DNA of 64,000 bases from Glebionis coronaria (GCA_025667525.1 CM046875.1:437298617-437362616), one strand, 5' to 3'; shown: positions 20,548 through 31,977, counted from the first letter of the stretch. The notes: generated by a model not told the origin, from the sequence alone. Numbers and translations are program-made.

Positions 20548-22624
20548 ACGATGATAAATTAAACGGAGTCCAATTCAACCGCGACCTACTCGAAAGAGAA
20601 AGTCCGTAAACTAATAAACCAAGCTACGGTAAATATAATGATCTGCCTGACAAATATTTTTCCAACATAAAATTTTTAATAAAAATAAAAATATCAATTG
20701 ATTATAAATAAAAATATCAATTGATTATCAAAATAAAAGTTAATAAGAATAAAAAAAATAAAAAAATAAAAAAAATAAAAAAAATTTCAAAATAAAAAGG
20801 AATATCTAAAATTAACTAAACAAAAAAAAAGAAAAAGGAAACTTGCTAAAATTAAAAAATGAAAACAATAAAACTAAAATAAGAAAATCTGATAAGTTTG
20901 AAAAAATCTGATAAGTTTGAAAAAAATCTAATATTTTTTTTTAAAAATTAACTGATATTAAAAATAAAAAAGTCTGAAATATTTTTCTATCCTAAATTTG
21001 ATTTGACAAAAAAATGATGCCCACGTGTTACCACCAAAAAAAAACGTGGAAGGAACTTAATATGCTTCTTTGGTTTCTCCGTCCCATTCACCACATATTA
21101 AAAATCTCTTTGACTAAAATAACACTGAACACAAACACAATACTTCTCTCTCTCACAACAAAACTAATCTCATTTACATAGAAAGATCCGCCAGTTTCAA
21201 TACTCCCAATCTCCCCTTCATCTCCTTTAATGGCCACCAAATGTTACTCCCAAAACCTAATCTCACTGCTAAGTTCCTTCGCCTCCTATTCTTTATACAA
21301 ATCGCAAATCATAATTCTTTCTCAAAACTCAACCACGAACAAAAACGTCTCAACCCTCAAGTCTAACCAAATCGGAATCTTGATTTCGGATTAACACACC
21401 CCACGAATTAAAAAACACCCTTGATACTTGATTAAATAACGAGGATCCACAACAAACGCGACTTCAAGATCTTTTAGTTAAAAGGTCTCGGGTAGGTTTT
21501 TGTTTATATGCATGTCAGTTTTGTTCGAGAGGTGAGGTCGAGGGTGGGTGTTCGAATGTTGGTTTGAGTTTGGATTCGAAGCTGTGTGAGTAGGTCGTTA
21601 AGAGTCTTTGATCAATGATGGGTATGTTTGAAACTTATAAATCTTAGAAAAGATTTTGAAAAAGTTAAGCAATCTGAGATCTTTTTGTCTGGAGGGTCTG
21701 AGTTTGTGTGCGTGAGTTTGATTGGTTTTGTATGAGTCGAAGTTGGTTTGTCAGTCGAGTCTTGGTGAGGGTCTTAACGAGTCAGTTTTGGAAACGGGGG
21801 TGGTGGGTGTGTTTTTGTTCGAGGGTGTGGGTGTGTTTTTGTTCGAGAGTCTGTTTTTTAAGTAAGTGGGTCAAAGTTGGGTGCGAGTCGAGGGTGTGAG
21901 GGGTGTGTTTGTGACGAGGTGAATTTAAAGCTGTTCTGTTTGTTTAGACGAGAGGGTGTGTGTCGAGAGTCAAGTCTATTTGGTTCTTTTTGGTGTCAGT
22001 CTGTGTGTAAGATACGAGTATTGGACAGTCAATCGGAATGTCCAATCTGAATGTCCGATCGGAATGAACGATCGGAATGATCTAATTAAAAAGTCCAATC
22101 GGAATGTCCAATCTGAATGTCCGATCGGAATGACCGATCGGAATGACCAATCGGAATAATTAAAAACCCTTTTCCGATGCAACAAATAGGAATAACTGTC
22201 AAACTTTAAACCCTTTTCCGACGGGAGAAGTTTCTTAGATACAGATCGAGTTAAAAAAAATGCTAAAAAACAAAAATATTAGGATAAAAAATTGATACTT
22301 TGGATAAAAAACTGATATTTTTGATAAAAAAGAGAAAAAAAAATTGATACTTTAAAAGATGATAAAGACAGTAGAATACAATAGGGTGATAAAATAAGAT
22401 AACTGATATTTTTAACAGTACGAAACAAAAAAAATTGACGAAATAAGATGAAATAAAAAAAATGATATTCTTTTTTTAAAAGAAATTGTTAAAATAAGAT
22501 GACATAAAAAAAAATTGATAAAAAGTTGATAAAATAAGATGAAATTTAAAAGATAGAAAGAAAATAAAATTAAACTTTACCAAGACAATAGATTAAAAAC
22601 GCGCTAATCCGAAGAATCAACCAT
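20548..22624 (-). other. Leader region of element D
   Basis: No protein is recognisable over ~2 kb. On the + strand there are A-rich blocks at about 20640-20960 and 22225-22600 (runs of GATAAAA and repeated AAAATATCAATTGATTAT), a strongly G/T-rich part at 21480-22020 with a repeated GGGTGTGTTTTTGTTCGAG, and the TCGGAATG array at 22028-22222. Such a long 5' leader is unusual for an element this size. Confidence 0.6.
22028..22222 (-). repeat. ATTCCGAT motif array in element D leader
   Basis: About nine copies of CATTCCGATC-like motif (sense strand) at 11-15 base spacing between 22030 and 22160, next to two copies of CGGAAAAGGGTTT. The copy at 22208-22222 gives GTCGGAAAAGGGTTT, identical over 15 bases to element A LTR 5630-5644. 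Confidence 0.85.
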
Positions 22625-22637
22625 GCTCTTGATACCA
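22625..22637 (-). promoter_or_regulatory. Primer binding site of element D
   Basis: The minus strand reads TGGTATCAAGAGC, close to the tRNA-Met type TGGTATCAGAGC with one extra A. Two bases separate it from the 5' LTR. Confidence 0.85.
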
Positions 22638-22639
22638 AT

Positions 22640-22935
22640 TGTAGGATCGTGTTTTTCTAAGGATTAGGCATTGTTGAATTAATCTATTGATATAGATGAT
22701 AAATGGAAGAACTTAGAGAGAGAAAGAAGAGAGAGAGAAAGGAGAGGATGAAGAAGAAAAGATGAAATGTGATTATGTAAAATGGAAGTGAACCAACAAC
22801 CCCTCCTAACATGCTAGGAGGGGGGGTTTATATAGCCCACCCTACATGTGGGCTATATGGGCTATATTGGATCATGAGCCCAATATCGTTGGAGTGACCG
22901 ATCCTTTCTAAATACGTAAAAACGTATTTCCAACA
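22640..22935 (-). repeat. 5' LTR of element D
   Basis: 296 bp, TGTAGGATCG to TTTCCAACA, partner of 14044-14336. The TATA box (sense TATATAAA, 22827-22834) overlaps a perfect 11-base inverted repeat ATATAGCCCAC / GTGGGCTATAT at 22830-22858. Confidence 0.95.
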
Positions 22936-23726
22936 TTAAGTACATAAGGGACCCGATCATGCTTCGGTATTTTGTAGCATCTACAAATGTCCCTTTCTTA
23001 TCCAAATAAAGCTTGTGTTTAGTGTCCATTGGAGTACCAATAGGATCACACTTTTCCATGCCAAATTTCGCTAGAATCTCAAGCACATACTTGGACTGAT
23101 TTATGAAAATACCACGGGGGATTGGTGAACTTGGAGACCAAGAAAAAACGTCATTTCCCCCATCATGGACATTTCGAATCGACTTTTCATAAGGTCGGCA
23201 AATAATATGGAATATTTTGGGTTAGTAGATCCAAATATAATATCATCTACATAGACCTGAGCCACCAAGATGTCGTTGTCGTAGTGCTTGATAAACAACG
23301 TTGGATCAATGGTTCCTTTGCTGAAGTGATTTTGGAGAAGAAATGATGATAATTCGTCGTACCATGCCCTCGGTGCTTGTTTCAAACAATAAATTGCCTT
23401 TTTCAACTTGTAGACATGGCTTGGATGTTCGGTATTGATGAAACCTTCAGGTTGACATACATACACATCTTCTTTTAACGGCCCATGTAAGAAAGCCGTC
23501 TTCACGTCCATTTGATACACAGTGAATGATTTGTGTGCCGCGTATGCCAAGAAAATCCTAATAGCTTCAATTCGAGCAACCGGGGGGAAGGATTCTGCGA
23601 AATCAATTCCCTCCTGTTGTTTATAACCTCTCACGACTAACTAACATAGTTCCTAATGACCGTTTGCTCCTCATCCATCTTGTTTTTGAATAACCATTTC
23701 AGAGTAAGGGGATCGATATTGTCCTG
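22936..23726 (-). pseudogene. Element C reverse transcriptase (5' part of the split gene)
   Basis: RT blocks visible are [54 protein letters not shown], the catalytic [11 protein letters not shown] (near 23230-23265), [17 protein letters not shown], then MLEILAKFGMEKCDPIGTPMD and YRSMIGSLMYL. A one-base deletion in the C-run at 23117-23121 (+ strand G-run) shifts the frame after QVHQSP. The gene stops at 22936 where element D inserted; the rest is at 13380-14043. Confidence 0.9.
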
Positions 23727-25311
23727 TCAAGGTACTAACTCCCATACATCAAGCCGAATGAACTGATTGAGTTCTTCTTGCATAGACTCAATCCATGATG
23801 CATCGGTCATTGCTTCTTTCACACTTGCTGGTTCCATTGTGCTGACTGATAGTGCAAAGATACACATATCACCGTCGGTACGCAGCTGATTTCGTGTTGA
23901 GACTGGTCGTGAGAGATTTCCAGTCACTTGAACCAAAGGATGATTCTTAGTCCATTTATGTTCATGTGGAAGTGTATGAGAAACTTGATGCCAGCTCGAC
24001 GGATCCACATATGGTGTTGAAGGCTGAGTAGAACTTGTGGAAGCCGCAAATGGATTAACAAACTCGTGTTCGTTGAGCATCGCATTGTTTGCATTTTCAA
24101 CAACTATTTCATTCTGAAGATGAACATGAGTAGGAATTTGCTGAGAATGTTGTTGAGTTGCGTCAGCAGTCGGAGAAGTGGTTGGAATGTTTGGAGTCAA
24201 TATGGTTGAGGTTGACGTAGATGGTGCAAAAACGGATGCCGTTGGTGTAGATGCAATTGGTGGTTCTGGAACTACCGTAGCAGGTGCAACCGAGGCATTT
24301 TGAGGAACACCAAATGATGAAGGACCCTCCATATATTCATCATAGATTGGGCCAAATAAAACTTCCAAGTCACGTTCCGAGGGTTGTAACGATGAGATTG
24401 CTGACGGTGCAAATTGAAGCGCGAGTCCTGAACTTACGTGTCCAGAAGTCTGACCTTGAAGCTCGGGGTGTGAACTTCTATGTTGAGAGGCCATACCCGA
24501 GAGTTCATCAAAGGTAACATTCATAGTCTCCATTACCTTTCTTGTCCTTCGATTATAAACCCTGTAAGCACAAGCAGTTGAGGAATAGCCAATGAAAAAA
24601 CCAATATCACCTTTAGGTTCAAGTTTACCGATATCTTCACGATCATTCTTTGGATAACACAAAGCCCCGAATACATGCAGAAACGATATATCCGGTTTTC
24701 GTCCATTAATGATCTCATAAGGTGTTTTGTTGAATCGGGTGTGAGTAATGGAGCGGTTTTAAGTATAACATGCAGTTGCAATGACATCAGCCCAAAGGAA
24801 TAATGGTGCACTGGAGGAGAGAAGCATCGTCCGAGCAGCTTCAACTAACGTACGATTCCTCCGTTCCACAAATCTATTCTGTTCTGGAGTTCTTACAGCC
24901 GAAGTTTGACGAGATCCCAACTTCGTCAAAGTAAGCTTTCAGTTTCTGATTGGTGAATTCTACGCCGTTATCTGTTCTCACAATAATGACAGGGGCTTGC
25001 AGTAGAACTGATGTTTTCTTCAAGAAATTAATAATTACATTAGGGGCTTCATCTTTTGATGCAAGAAAATGAACCCATGTGCAACGAGAATAATCATCCA
25101 CAATTACCAGGACATACCGCTTTCCATTAATGCTTTTGATTCTCATTGGTCCACACAAATCCATATGAAGGACATGCAACCTATTCGTCGAATTTGGAAC
25201 AGGTTTGGGTTTGTGAGGCTTCTTCTTACTTTTTCCTTTCTCAAAGGAAGGACAAAGATGGTCTTTTGTATATTTAAACTTTGGAAGACCAGTAACGAGA
25301 TCATCTTTCAC
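23727..25311 (-). pseudogene. Element C integrase and linker, frameshifted
   Basis: Starts with a degraded zinc region (HLCPSFEKGKSKK, first Cys changed from the usual C..C pair), then the catalytic core: LHMDLCGPM, VRTDNGVEFTNQ and, after a frameshift near 24880, NRFVERRNRTLVEAART, so all three acidic residues survive. The C-terminal part (24533-24844, other frame) leads to GDIGFFIGYSSTACAYRVYN and a Ser/Thr/Pro-rich linker of ~200 residues ending in WIESMQEELNQF, the entrance to RT. A stop lies in the block CYT-NRS near 24760. Integrase would insert the DNA copy; this one is dead. Confidence 0.85.
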
Positions 25312-25834
25312 AAGTTGGGTGATGGCATCGAAATTGAGATGAGATAACCTTTGATGCCATAACCATGACTTTGTTGATGTGGATCAGGCCATGAGACAAA
25401 TTGGAGAAGCAACAGACATTTGAAAAAGATTAATGGTGTAAAGGTTGGTGGTACGATTTCCTTTCAACAAATCAATTCCTTCAAGATCTCTTACAAAACA
25501 TGTATGACTTCTGAAAGCAACCTCCTAGTCAGAATCACAAAATTGCCCAACCGAGAACAAATTATGTCCCAAGCCATCAACAAAAGAGAGTCTGGTGATG
25601 ATTATATTTCCCCAATGAAGATCACCATATCCTAGAATTACAGCAACATGATCATTTCCAAATCGGACAGTTCCCATGAATCGCCAAACAAATGAGAAGG
25701 CTTCGATTCCCAGTCATATGTTTGGAATAGCTCGAGTCCACGCACCAGAGACAAATTTCAACAGCCTGCCAATGATAAGAGAAAAAAACTTTTTGGCAAC
25801 CGATGGAATAGGTTCCTGTAGGGTTAGATGATAA
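25312..25834 (-). pseudogene. Element C protease remnant
   Basis: Near 25710-25745 the sense strand reads VDSSYSKHMTG where Copia proteases have DSGCSKHMTG, so the catalytic DSG is DSS and the Cys is Tyr. The following region keeps traces of the protease-integrase spacer (for example the block giving LSHLNFDAITQL near 25300-25340) but is broken by several stops. Confidence 0.7.
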
Positions 25835-28545
25835 TTAAGCCTTATCACATACCGACATATCATTGTCAGTATGAGATCTACTAGTGTCGATAATTTTGCC
25901 ACTACAGTCAAAATTTCTACCAGTAGGCAACCATTTAGAAGTGATTCTAGGGCTACTAGGCTTAGCAAGACTTTTTGTGGTTCCTACGTGCGTACTTTTA
26001 GGAACATACACCTTAGCCTTATGAGTGCTATGTCTTTCACTGATTGACAACTTGTCAATTCGAGTGTAACCACCATAATTCAACCCATTCATAGTCAAAC
26101 CACAAGCATCATGACTAAAAGTAAAGAAACATTTATTACATTTAGCACAAATAACTTCAGATTTTCATTCCGAATAGCAAGCTTAAAGTCATTACATTCA
26201 AATGAATTAAGATTCTGATTATGATTAAAAAGAAGTAAATTCCTAGGGTGTTCTTCTACTTCCGCATTATTGATCTTGGTGCGACGACTTCTAGAGGCAA
26301 AAGGGACCCTATCATTCCTTGTATTGCTCGTAGGCTGTGGCCTTCTGCTCTTAGTGTAGTTGTTTATTCCTGTAGAAGAAGACACGCGTCTATTAGAATT
26401 AACACTTTTTAAATCAATGACTTGTGGTTGAGAGATAGTAGTCGGTTTTGTCCTAACGCTTGCTTTACGTTGTTTACTAGGCACAGAGGTATCGACCCTA
26501 GGTTGAGAGGGGGGACTAACACGAAACATTCCCGGGGCAATCACAACAGCTTTCGTTCCAACAACCTTTGGAAAAGGTGTCACAACAATACCAGTGGGTC
26601 CCGAGGTTGCTGGTGTCTAAATCGTACTAGGCTCAGAAGTCGTATCTTTTAACAAGGCTTTTAACTTACAGTTCTCACAGATTTTATCAATAAGTTTCTG
26701 ATAGACATACTTACTTTGTTCAACAACCCGCTTATATGAAACAACAACAGATTCTAAATCTACAATTTTAGCCTTAAGCTTCTGAACATTTCCATCACAG
26801 ACATTCTCTAACCCTGAAGAGGTCAAATTCTTTTCTTTAACCCCTCCTAACTGAGCCTGCAACCGTGCAATAGTTTGTTGCATTTTATTGTAGGCTTTAT
26901 CATACGAAATTTTGTCATATTTGCATTCATCACATTTTTTGACAAACTTATTCCATAGATCGGTAAATTCTTTGTCCTTTTTAATGACAACAGTTTCCAT
27001 TTTCTCTTTCATACGTTCAAGCTCAGTTTGGAGGGTTTCTTGATTCGACACAGAGGTATCTAACGCAATGGGGCTACTATCAACATTATCACGTGCATTA
27101 GAGAGACGTTCAAGATCGATTTCTAAAACTTTGATTTTATCAAGAGATTCATCAGCCTCCTTCGTCAAAGATTTAAAGTATTCAACAAAGTTGGCTAATT
27201 CTTTTAGAAAAGCGTTTTCCAGATTGCCTAACCGAGCATCAACTTGATTAATAATCGGATTAATATCGTTTTGAAGAATTTTCTGAACCTCAATCTGAAC
27301 AGGTGATGTAAAATTTCCTCCAGTGATTTTGGAACTAACAACACGTTTAAGGATGACAATGTTATCTTTAAGCTCGTTTAGAAATCAGCGTGTGATACTT
27401 GGTTTAGGAGGGTCATTAGACAATTCCTCACTTGGGAGCAAAATCATTTCAGTACTCGTTTTAGATCGAACAAAAACAGTTGGAAGATTAACTTTTGGAT
27501 AATAAACGGTGTCACTTCTTTATCAAGCTTTTTCATTCTTAAACGAGTGTCTACTGCAAGTTCAGTAGTTTCCTCAGAATCATGCACACTAGGAGGATCA
27601 TGCTCATCAGACAAGAGCACAATACCATTATATAAAGTTTCATCAGTGGCCTGAACTTGCTTAAGATATCCGGGATTAGGAGGAAGAGGACAACCTAAAG
27701 CCAATTTGTAACAAGTGTAATTTATTTCATTCACTTTTGGTGCGAGCATATTTATCGTCTGCATAGATTGCCCACGTTTTACTAAAAGGTTGTCTAAGTC
27801 TCTAATCCTATCCTGAGCTTCGAAAAAATCCTCAAGAAGCCCATCTTCTTGAATTTTAAAATCATGTTTCAGCTTTTTTTGTTCTTCTTTTAAATCCAAA
27901 ATAGTAGATTTTTCAATTGAAAGCTATTTATTAAGAGAGGTGATTTCATCATTCAATTCGCTTATCTTTTAGCACTACTTAAATGTAAGGCATTTAATTT
28001 CTTAGTTGTACATTTTTCTTGATAAACCGATGTAGCATGAGCTTGTTCAAGTTCTTTAATTTTAGTCTGATGAATTTCAAAACTTTTCTCCCGTTCTTTA
28101 TATCCCGCGAGCTCAGTGATCAATTTGGCATTAGTTTCTCTAAACTTATTATTAACCACCGTAGCATGGTCAACATCCTTAGCAAGCTTATCAATAGAGA
28201 TTTATAATACGCATGTACCGCATCAGGAAGGTTTGTAGGTTGGGCAACTTGATCCACACTAAGGTCCACACTGGGCTCATTCTAACTAATATTACTATTA
28301 TTCGTTTGATCCCCGTGTGTCTTAATGTAGGGCTCAAGCATCTCAGTATACTCCTCCTCCTGATTAGACGTACTATATATATCATTATCATCAAAGCGTG
28401 GATGTACCTCAGAGGGACCGTCTGAATCATAAACGGGAGCTCTCTCAACATGCATTCCTGAGGTAGATGCTTGCTGTAAGTTAGCCATCAAAATGTAGTT
28501 GGCATTCACCTCTTCTTCCTCGTCATATTCTGCAGCAGAAGCCAT
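25835..28545 (-). pseudogene. Element C Gag extension (coiled coil), broken into pieces
   Basis: Fragments at 28282-28545, 27962-28159, 27444-27899, 26617-27168, 26095-26583 and 25835-26098 together form the long spacer found between gag and protease in large Asteraceae Copia elements. Seen features: an acidic start (AAEYDEEEEVNANYILMANLQQAS), long Lys/Glu/Leu coiled coils, KKCDECKYDKISYDKAY, a basic stretch with VIAPGMFRVSPPSQP and KPTTISQPQVI, and a short Cys motif degraded at about 26100-26150. The six pieces are separated by stops or shifts. Role probably structural within the particle; this is inference. Confidence 0.75.
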
Positions 28546-28557
28546 AAGATCGAATTC

Positions 28558-29997
28558 CTAAGCTTGAAGTGGAATCTCTACCTCTTCCTTTTGTGCTATG
28601 AGAAGCTGAGTCTGAAGATAAGCAGCATCCCTCTTCTTTTTGGCTGTGAAATCTCTAGCATAATGACCAAATACCCTGAAGTTGTAGCACTGAACCTGAC
28701 GATTGTTGTTTCCATTTTCCGTACTAGTATTCTCAGCCCTTGCAGCCACAATGTTTCCCATCTGGTTACCAACCGCTGGCACAACTATTAACCTATTTTG
28801 ATTACCCGCATTCGGAACACCCGGATTTTGACCACGGTTTTGACCATACTGATTTCCTGCATTGCCAACAGTCTGCCCAACATTCTGACCATATTGTTGA
28901 AACTGAGTCCCCGTGTTTCTAGCAACTACCAATTGGCGATCCTGATTCGCATTCATGAAAGGTTGAGAAATCTGCCTATTTCTAGTGTTCGAGGAGATTC
29001 TCTGATTGTTGTTGGTGGGGTTAATAGTGAACTTGAATGCCTTTGCAAGTAGGGCAAGACCAGTATTAATAGCATGAGTAGGAACGATGATGTCATCAAA
29101 ACATGAAATGGGTTGTTGTAAGTAATTCATAGCAGCAGGAGGTTGATATCCATAAGCAGTGAGTTGTTGTTGTTGTTGTTGTTGTTGTGGCATGAAGTTA
29201 CTTGATGAGGGTTGATGGTAGGGTACCATGGGATATGACATAGATGTTGGAGAGTTTGCCATAAAAGCCAATGGATCTTGTGTCTTGGCACGTCGTTCCG
29301 CCCTAACTTCGTTAGCTTCATCTTGATTCATCTTCAAATAATCATACCCTTGAGTGTAGTCCACGACATGAAGATCCTTGGTTTGATTGACAAGAGTGAC
29401 ATATCGTGACCATTCAGAAGGAAGATTATCAAGGAATTTGATGTTGGCAGCAATTTGAGCAGGTTCATGTTTGTTTCGTCTAAAATGATTCATGAGTGTT
29501 GAAAAACGATGATAGTAAGGTTCAATTTGTTCCCCTTCAGTAGATGTAAATTTCTCCAATTTACGAAGAAACTTAGTTTCCTTTTCTTGTAAACCGATTT
29601 CACTGCCCTTCATCATTTTCTGAATCCTAAGCCACATCTCGTGTGCGGTTTCACAACTATCAACAACAGCATAAACATCTTCAGGGAGTCCCATTAGAAT
29701 GAATTGAATTGCTTGATCATCAGCGTCGAGTTGTTTAGATTCAGCTTCAGTTGATTCTTCATCCGTTTGCTCATGACTAGAGTCAGCCACTGGGTTAGCA
29801 TTCGTAGGGTCCCCAGGCACAAGAATTGTTCTTCTAACATACGGCCTTTTTTGAATCGAGTTGACAATCAACTTTCCCAACGGTTTACATTTTACATAAC
29901 GAAGGAGACGACTAGCCCATGTAGTGTAATTCTCCTTGGTAAGCATAGGTGGACGATTCTCAGTACCCGCAGCATAAATATCTTGTTGAGACGTCAT
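28558..29997 (-). pseudogene. Element C Gag with destroyed zinc knuckle
   Basis: A 479-codon frame starting ATG at 29997. It has the plant Copia gag core (NYTTWASRLLRYV, ILMGLPEDVYAVVDSCETAHEMW, RFSTLMNHFRRNKHEPAQIAANIKFL, LPSEWSRYVTLV), a Gln-run encoded by a GTT/CAA microsatellite (29164-29187) and an Asn/Gly-rich tail. The zinc knuckle reads CYNFRVFGHYARDFT where CYNC....HYARNC is expected: the second and last Cys are both Phe. The frame ends at TAG 28558-28560, and an in-frame extension continues beyond (EFDLMASAAEYDEEEE). Confidence 0.85.
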
Positions 29998-30886
29998 CGT
30001 AGAAGTCGTGTGAAAAACAAGATCTCAATTCGTAGAAAACGAGTGATGTTGTTGAAATTTCTAAACATCCGATTGATTTTTTCACAGACCGACAATAAAT
30101 TCCTCAGTCCGCCAAGACGGTAAGCTGAAGAAATTTTGTATCAACAAATTTTGAAATTGAGTTCGAGATAGCCAAAAACTAGTAGGGAAAAAATTTGATT
30201 TTACTTGACCTAAAAAATTTTAACTTTTTTTTTTAATCTTCGTGTAAACTATGTTCCGGGACAAGTCTAGATAGTGGCTAAGACTAAAAAATAATCGAAC
30301 AAAATTTAACCAAACAGATCTCAATGTCTCATCGCAATGTCACAGTTCTGTCGCAATCCAATCGTAATGAGGAAGGAATTCTGTCGCAATCCCAATCGCA
30401 ATCCTCGTCGCAATCCCGATCGCAATGTCACCAAATGACCTCAATCGCAATGTTACCAATCACAATATCAATCGCAATGTTACCAGAAGACCCCAATCGC
30501 AATATCAATCGCAATGTTACCAATCGCAATATCAATCGCAATGTTACCAGAAGACCCCAATTGCAATATCAATCGCAATGTTACCAATCGCAATATCAAT
30601 CGCAATCTCAATCGCAAAGAGAACCCTTTTCCTTTGCGACGGGTTCCAATCGCAATACGGTACTATTCCGAGATTTTTGGTAAAAAATGAGATTTTTGAC
30701 AAGAAATCCGTGATTTTAACCAACCCAAAGCACCCAAAACTCTACCACAACTATGTAGAAGATATATGGATCACTTGGACTCACAAAAGAACGGAAAAAT
30801 TTTAAAAGCGTGAGGTTTTTGGTCCAAAACTCACGAAAACCAATAACCAAAAACAACACCAAGTAGCAATCCACGAATCCCTTGGC
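29998..30886 (-). other. Leader of element C with ATCGCAATG array
   Basis: Between the primer binding site and gag. 30324-30680 is an array of roughly 20 ATCGCAAT(G/C) motifs with a higher-order repeat of about 60 bases (ATGTTACCAGAAGACCCCAAT...). Sense orientation CATTGCGAT matches the CATTCCGAT arrays of A and D except for one base, and GGAAAAGGGTT (30622-30632) is again adjacent. No protein recognised. Confidence 0.8.
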
Positions 30887-30897
30887 GAATGATACCA
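30887..30897 (-). promoter_or_regulatory. Primer binding site of element C
   Basis: The minus strand reads TGGTATCATTC, matching the first eight bases of the tRNA-Met type site. Two bases separate it from the LTR. Confidence 0.8.
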
Positions 30898-30899
30898 CT

Positions 30900-31269
30900 T
30901 GTAGGACGTAACACACGACTTATAGAACAAGAAATTGAGATGATGAAGAACAAGATTAAACCAAAAAAGAAAGATTAGATTAGATGAAGAAAAAGAGAAA
31001 AACAAAGGTTGTGAATTCCTAGTGAGAGAAAGACATAAGTTTCTCTCTCTACCAACAATGAAATGGAAGACACACACACTCAAATGAGATGCTAGGGGCC
31101 TTTTATACTACAAGTGTAAAGTATAGAAGGCCTTCCTCATTTGAGTGTTCGGGACTAGTTCCCGTTACATACATAACATTATACTAGAACTCTCAACACC
31201 ATTATGTAGTATTTTCTACGACCTTCGAAACGGTATATTATATGACCATCACTTTAAATACTTCTAACA
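30900..31269 (-). repeat. 5' LTR of element C
   Basis: Starts TGTAGGACG beside the primer binding site and probably ends TTCTAACA at 31269 (370 bp). Its outer edge, sense TGTTAGAAGTATTTAAA, resembles the element D edge TGTTGGAAATACGTTTTAA, which supports this end. Near 31097-31132 an inverted repeat (GGCCTT.TATACT / AGTATA.AAGGCC) holds a TATA-like sequence. Confidence 0.65.
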
Positions 31270-31977
31270 GGGTATATACGTGTGTATGTTCAACATGTTC
31301 GTTTATGACATTCATTATGTCTATTGATATTTTGTATGTCGATATGTGGACATGTATATGCGTTAACGTGTAATCATATCGCAAAAGTAATAGAACGAAC
31401 CTTTTTTGGAACAACCGTTTTATATGTATGGATATATAAGCGTGTATGATTCAAATGTTCATTTATGACATTTTATTTTTATTTATGTTTTTATGTAGGT
31501 ATGTGTACGTGTATATGCGTGAACTTGTAACCATAAAATTAAAAGGGAATGATCATGTCCGTGAGAGAGTCATAGGTAATTTCCCACAAATTACCAACCA
31601 ATACGTTAAATCTATAGGAAATCCGTGTTTTGTTTCCCACATATTACCATCCAATATATACGTGGGAAAGTCGTGGGTAATTTCCCACCGCTTACCCACC
31701 AATATGATAAATTCTTGGGAAACCTTGTATGGTTTTCCCACAGATTTCCCACAAATTGTTTTTTTTATGTTTTTTTGTACTTACATAGTCCCAAATTACT
31801 TATCACGTCTTTATATGTTTTTTTAGTTTCATATGATATGTTTTTATTTATTAATGTAACTATTACGTGGGTATCTCAAGTGTTTGTGTAGGTTTATGTA
31901 TAACTTTTCCTCGTGGCAAACCATTGTATATGTGTGAATATTTATGCGTGTAAGTTCCACATGTTTGTTTATGACAT
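31270..31977. other. 708 bp interval of unknown origin between elements C and E
   Basis: No recognisable protein. Three diverged copies of a ~50 base block ending TTTATGACATT occur at about 31250-31310, 31425-31473 and 31925-31978. Between them, 31578-31760 contains four or five TTTCCCAC(A/C)... blocks at ~50 base spacing (31580, 31633, 31681, 31734, 31745) with inverted GTGGGAAA/TTTCCCAC pairs. This could be the subterminal part of a DNA transposon or an old LTR fragment. It is the insertion target of element E. Confidence 0.5.

Larger units (their letters stand above)
14044..22935 (-). mobile_element. Element D: non-autonomous Copia-type LTR retrotransposon
   Basis: Two LTRs (14044-14336 and 22640-22935) flank an 8.3 kb interior. 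The primer binding site lies next to the right LTR and the polypurine tract next to the left, so it runs on the minus strand. Target duplications are TTAAT (14039-14043) and TTAAG (22936-22940), four of five matching; the rejoined RT of element C confirms the site. The interior has a 2 kb leader, one gag-like frame (18145-20547), a hairpin-unit array (about 16920-18130) and a long noncoding 3' part. No protease, integrase or RT is present, so movement needs enzymes from another copy. The LTRs differ by about 4 substitutions and 2 small indels (about 1.4%). Confidence 0.93.
12706..31269 (-). mobile_element. Element C: Copia retrotransposon split by element D
   Basis: On the minus strand: 5' LTR (30900-31269), primer binding site, leader with an ATCGCAATG array, gag (28558-29997), a long coiled-coil Gag extension, protease, integrase and RT (22936-25700). 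Element D then interrupts it, and RNase H (13380-14043), a 3' noncoding part and a PPT-like site (12771-12777) follow. Joining the two parts across D restores SLMYL/TSSRPDIV exactly. The 3' LTR is not recognisable; 12706-12770 may be a remnant or foreign. The GGGGGAG tract and long gag extension suggest a Sirevirus relative. Confidence 0.85.

Noticed and set aside
21956..22185. Frames with repeated SDWSFRS or QSECPIG peptides
   Set aside because: They translate the TCGGAATG array in element D leader, not a gene.
30425..30805. Repeat protein with NRNVT/SQSQ repeats on the + strand
   Set aside because: It only translates the ATCGCAATG DNA array; both frames look repetitive and neither has a known domain. 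The array lies in an untranslated leader.
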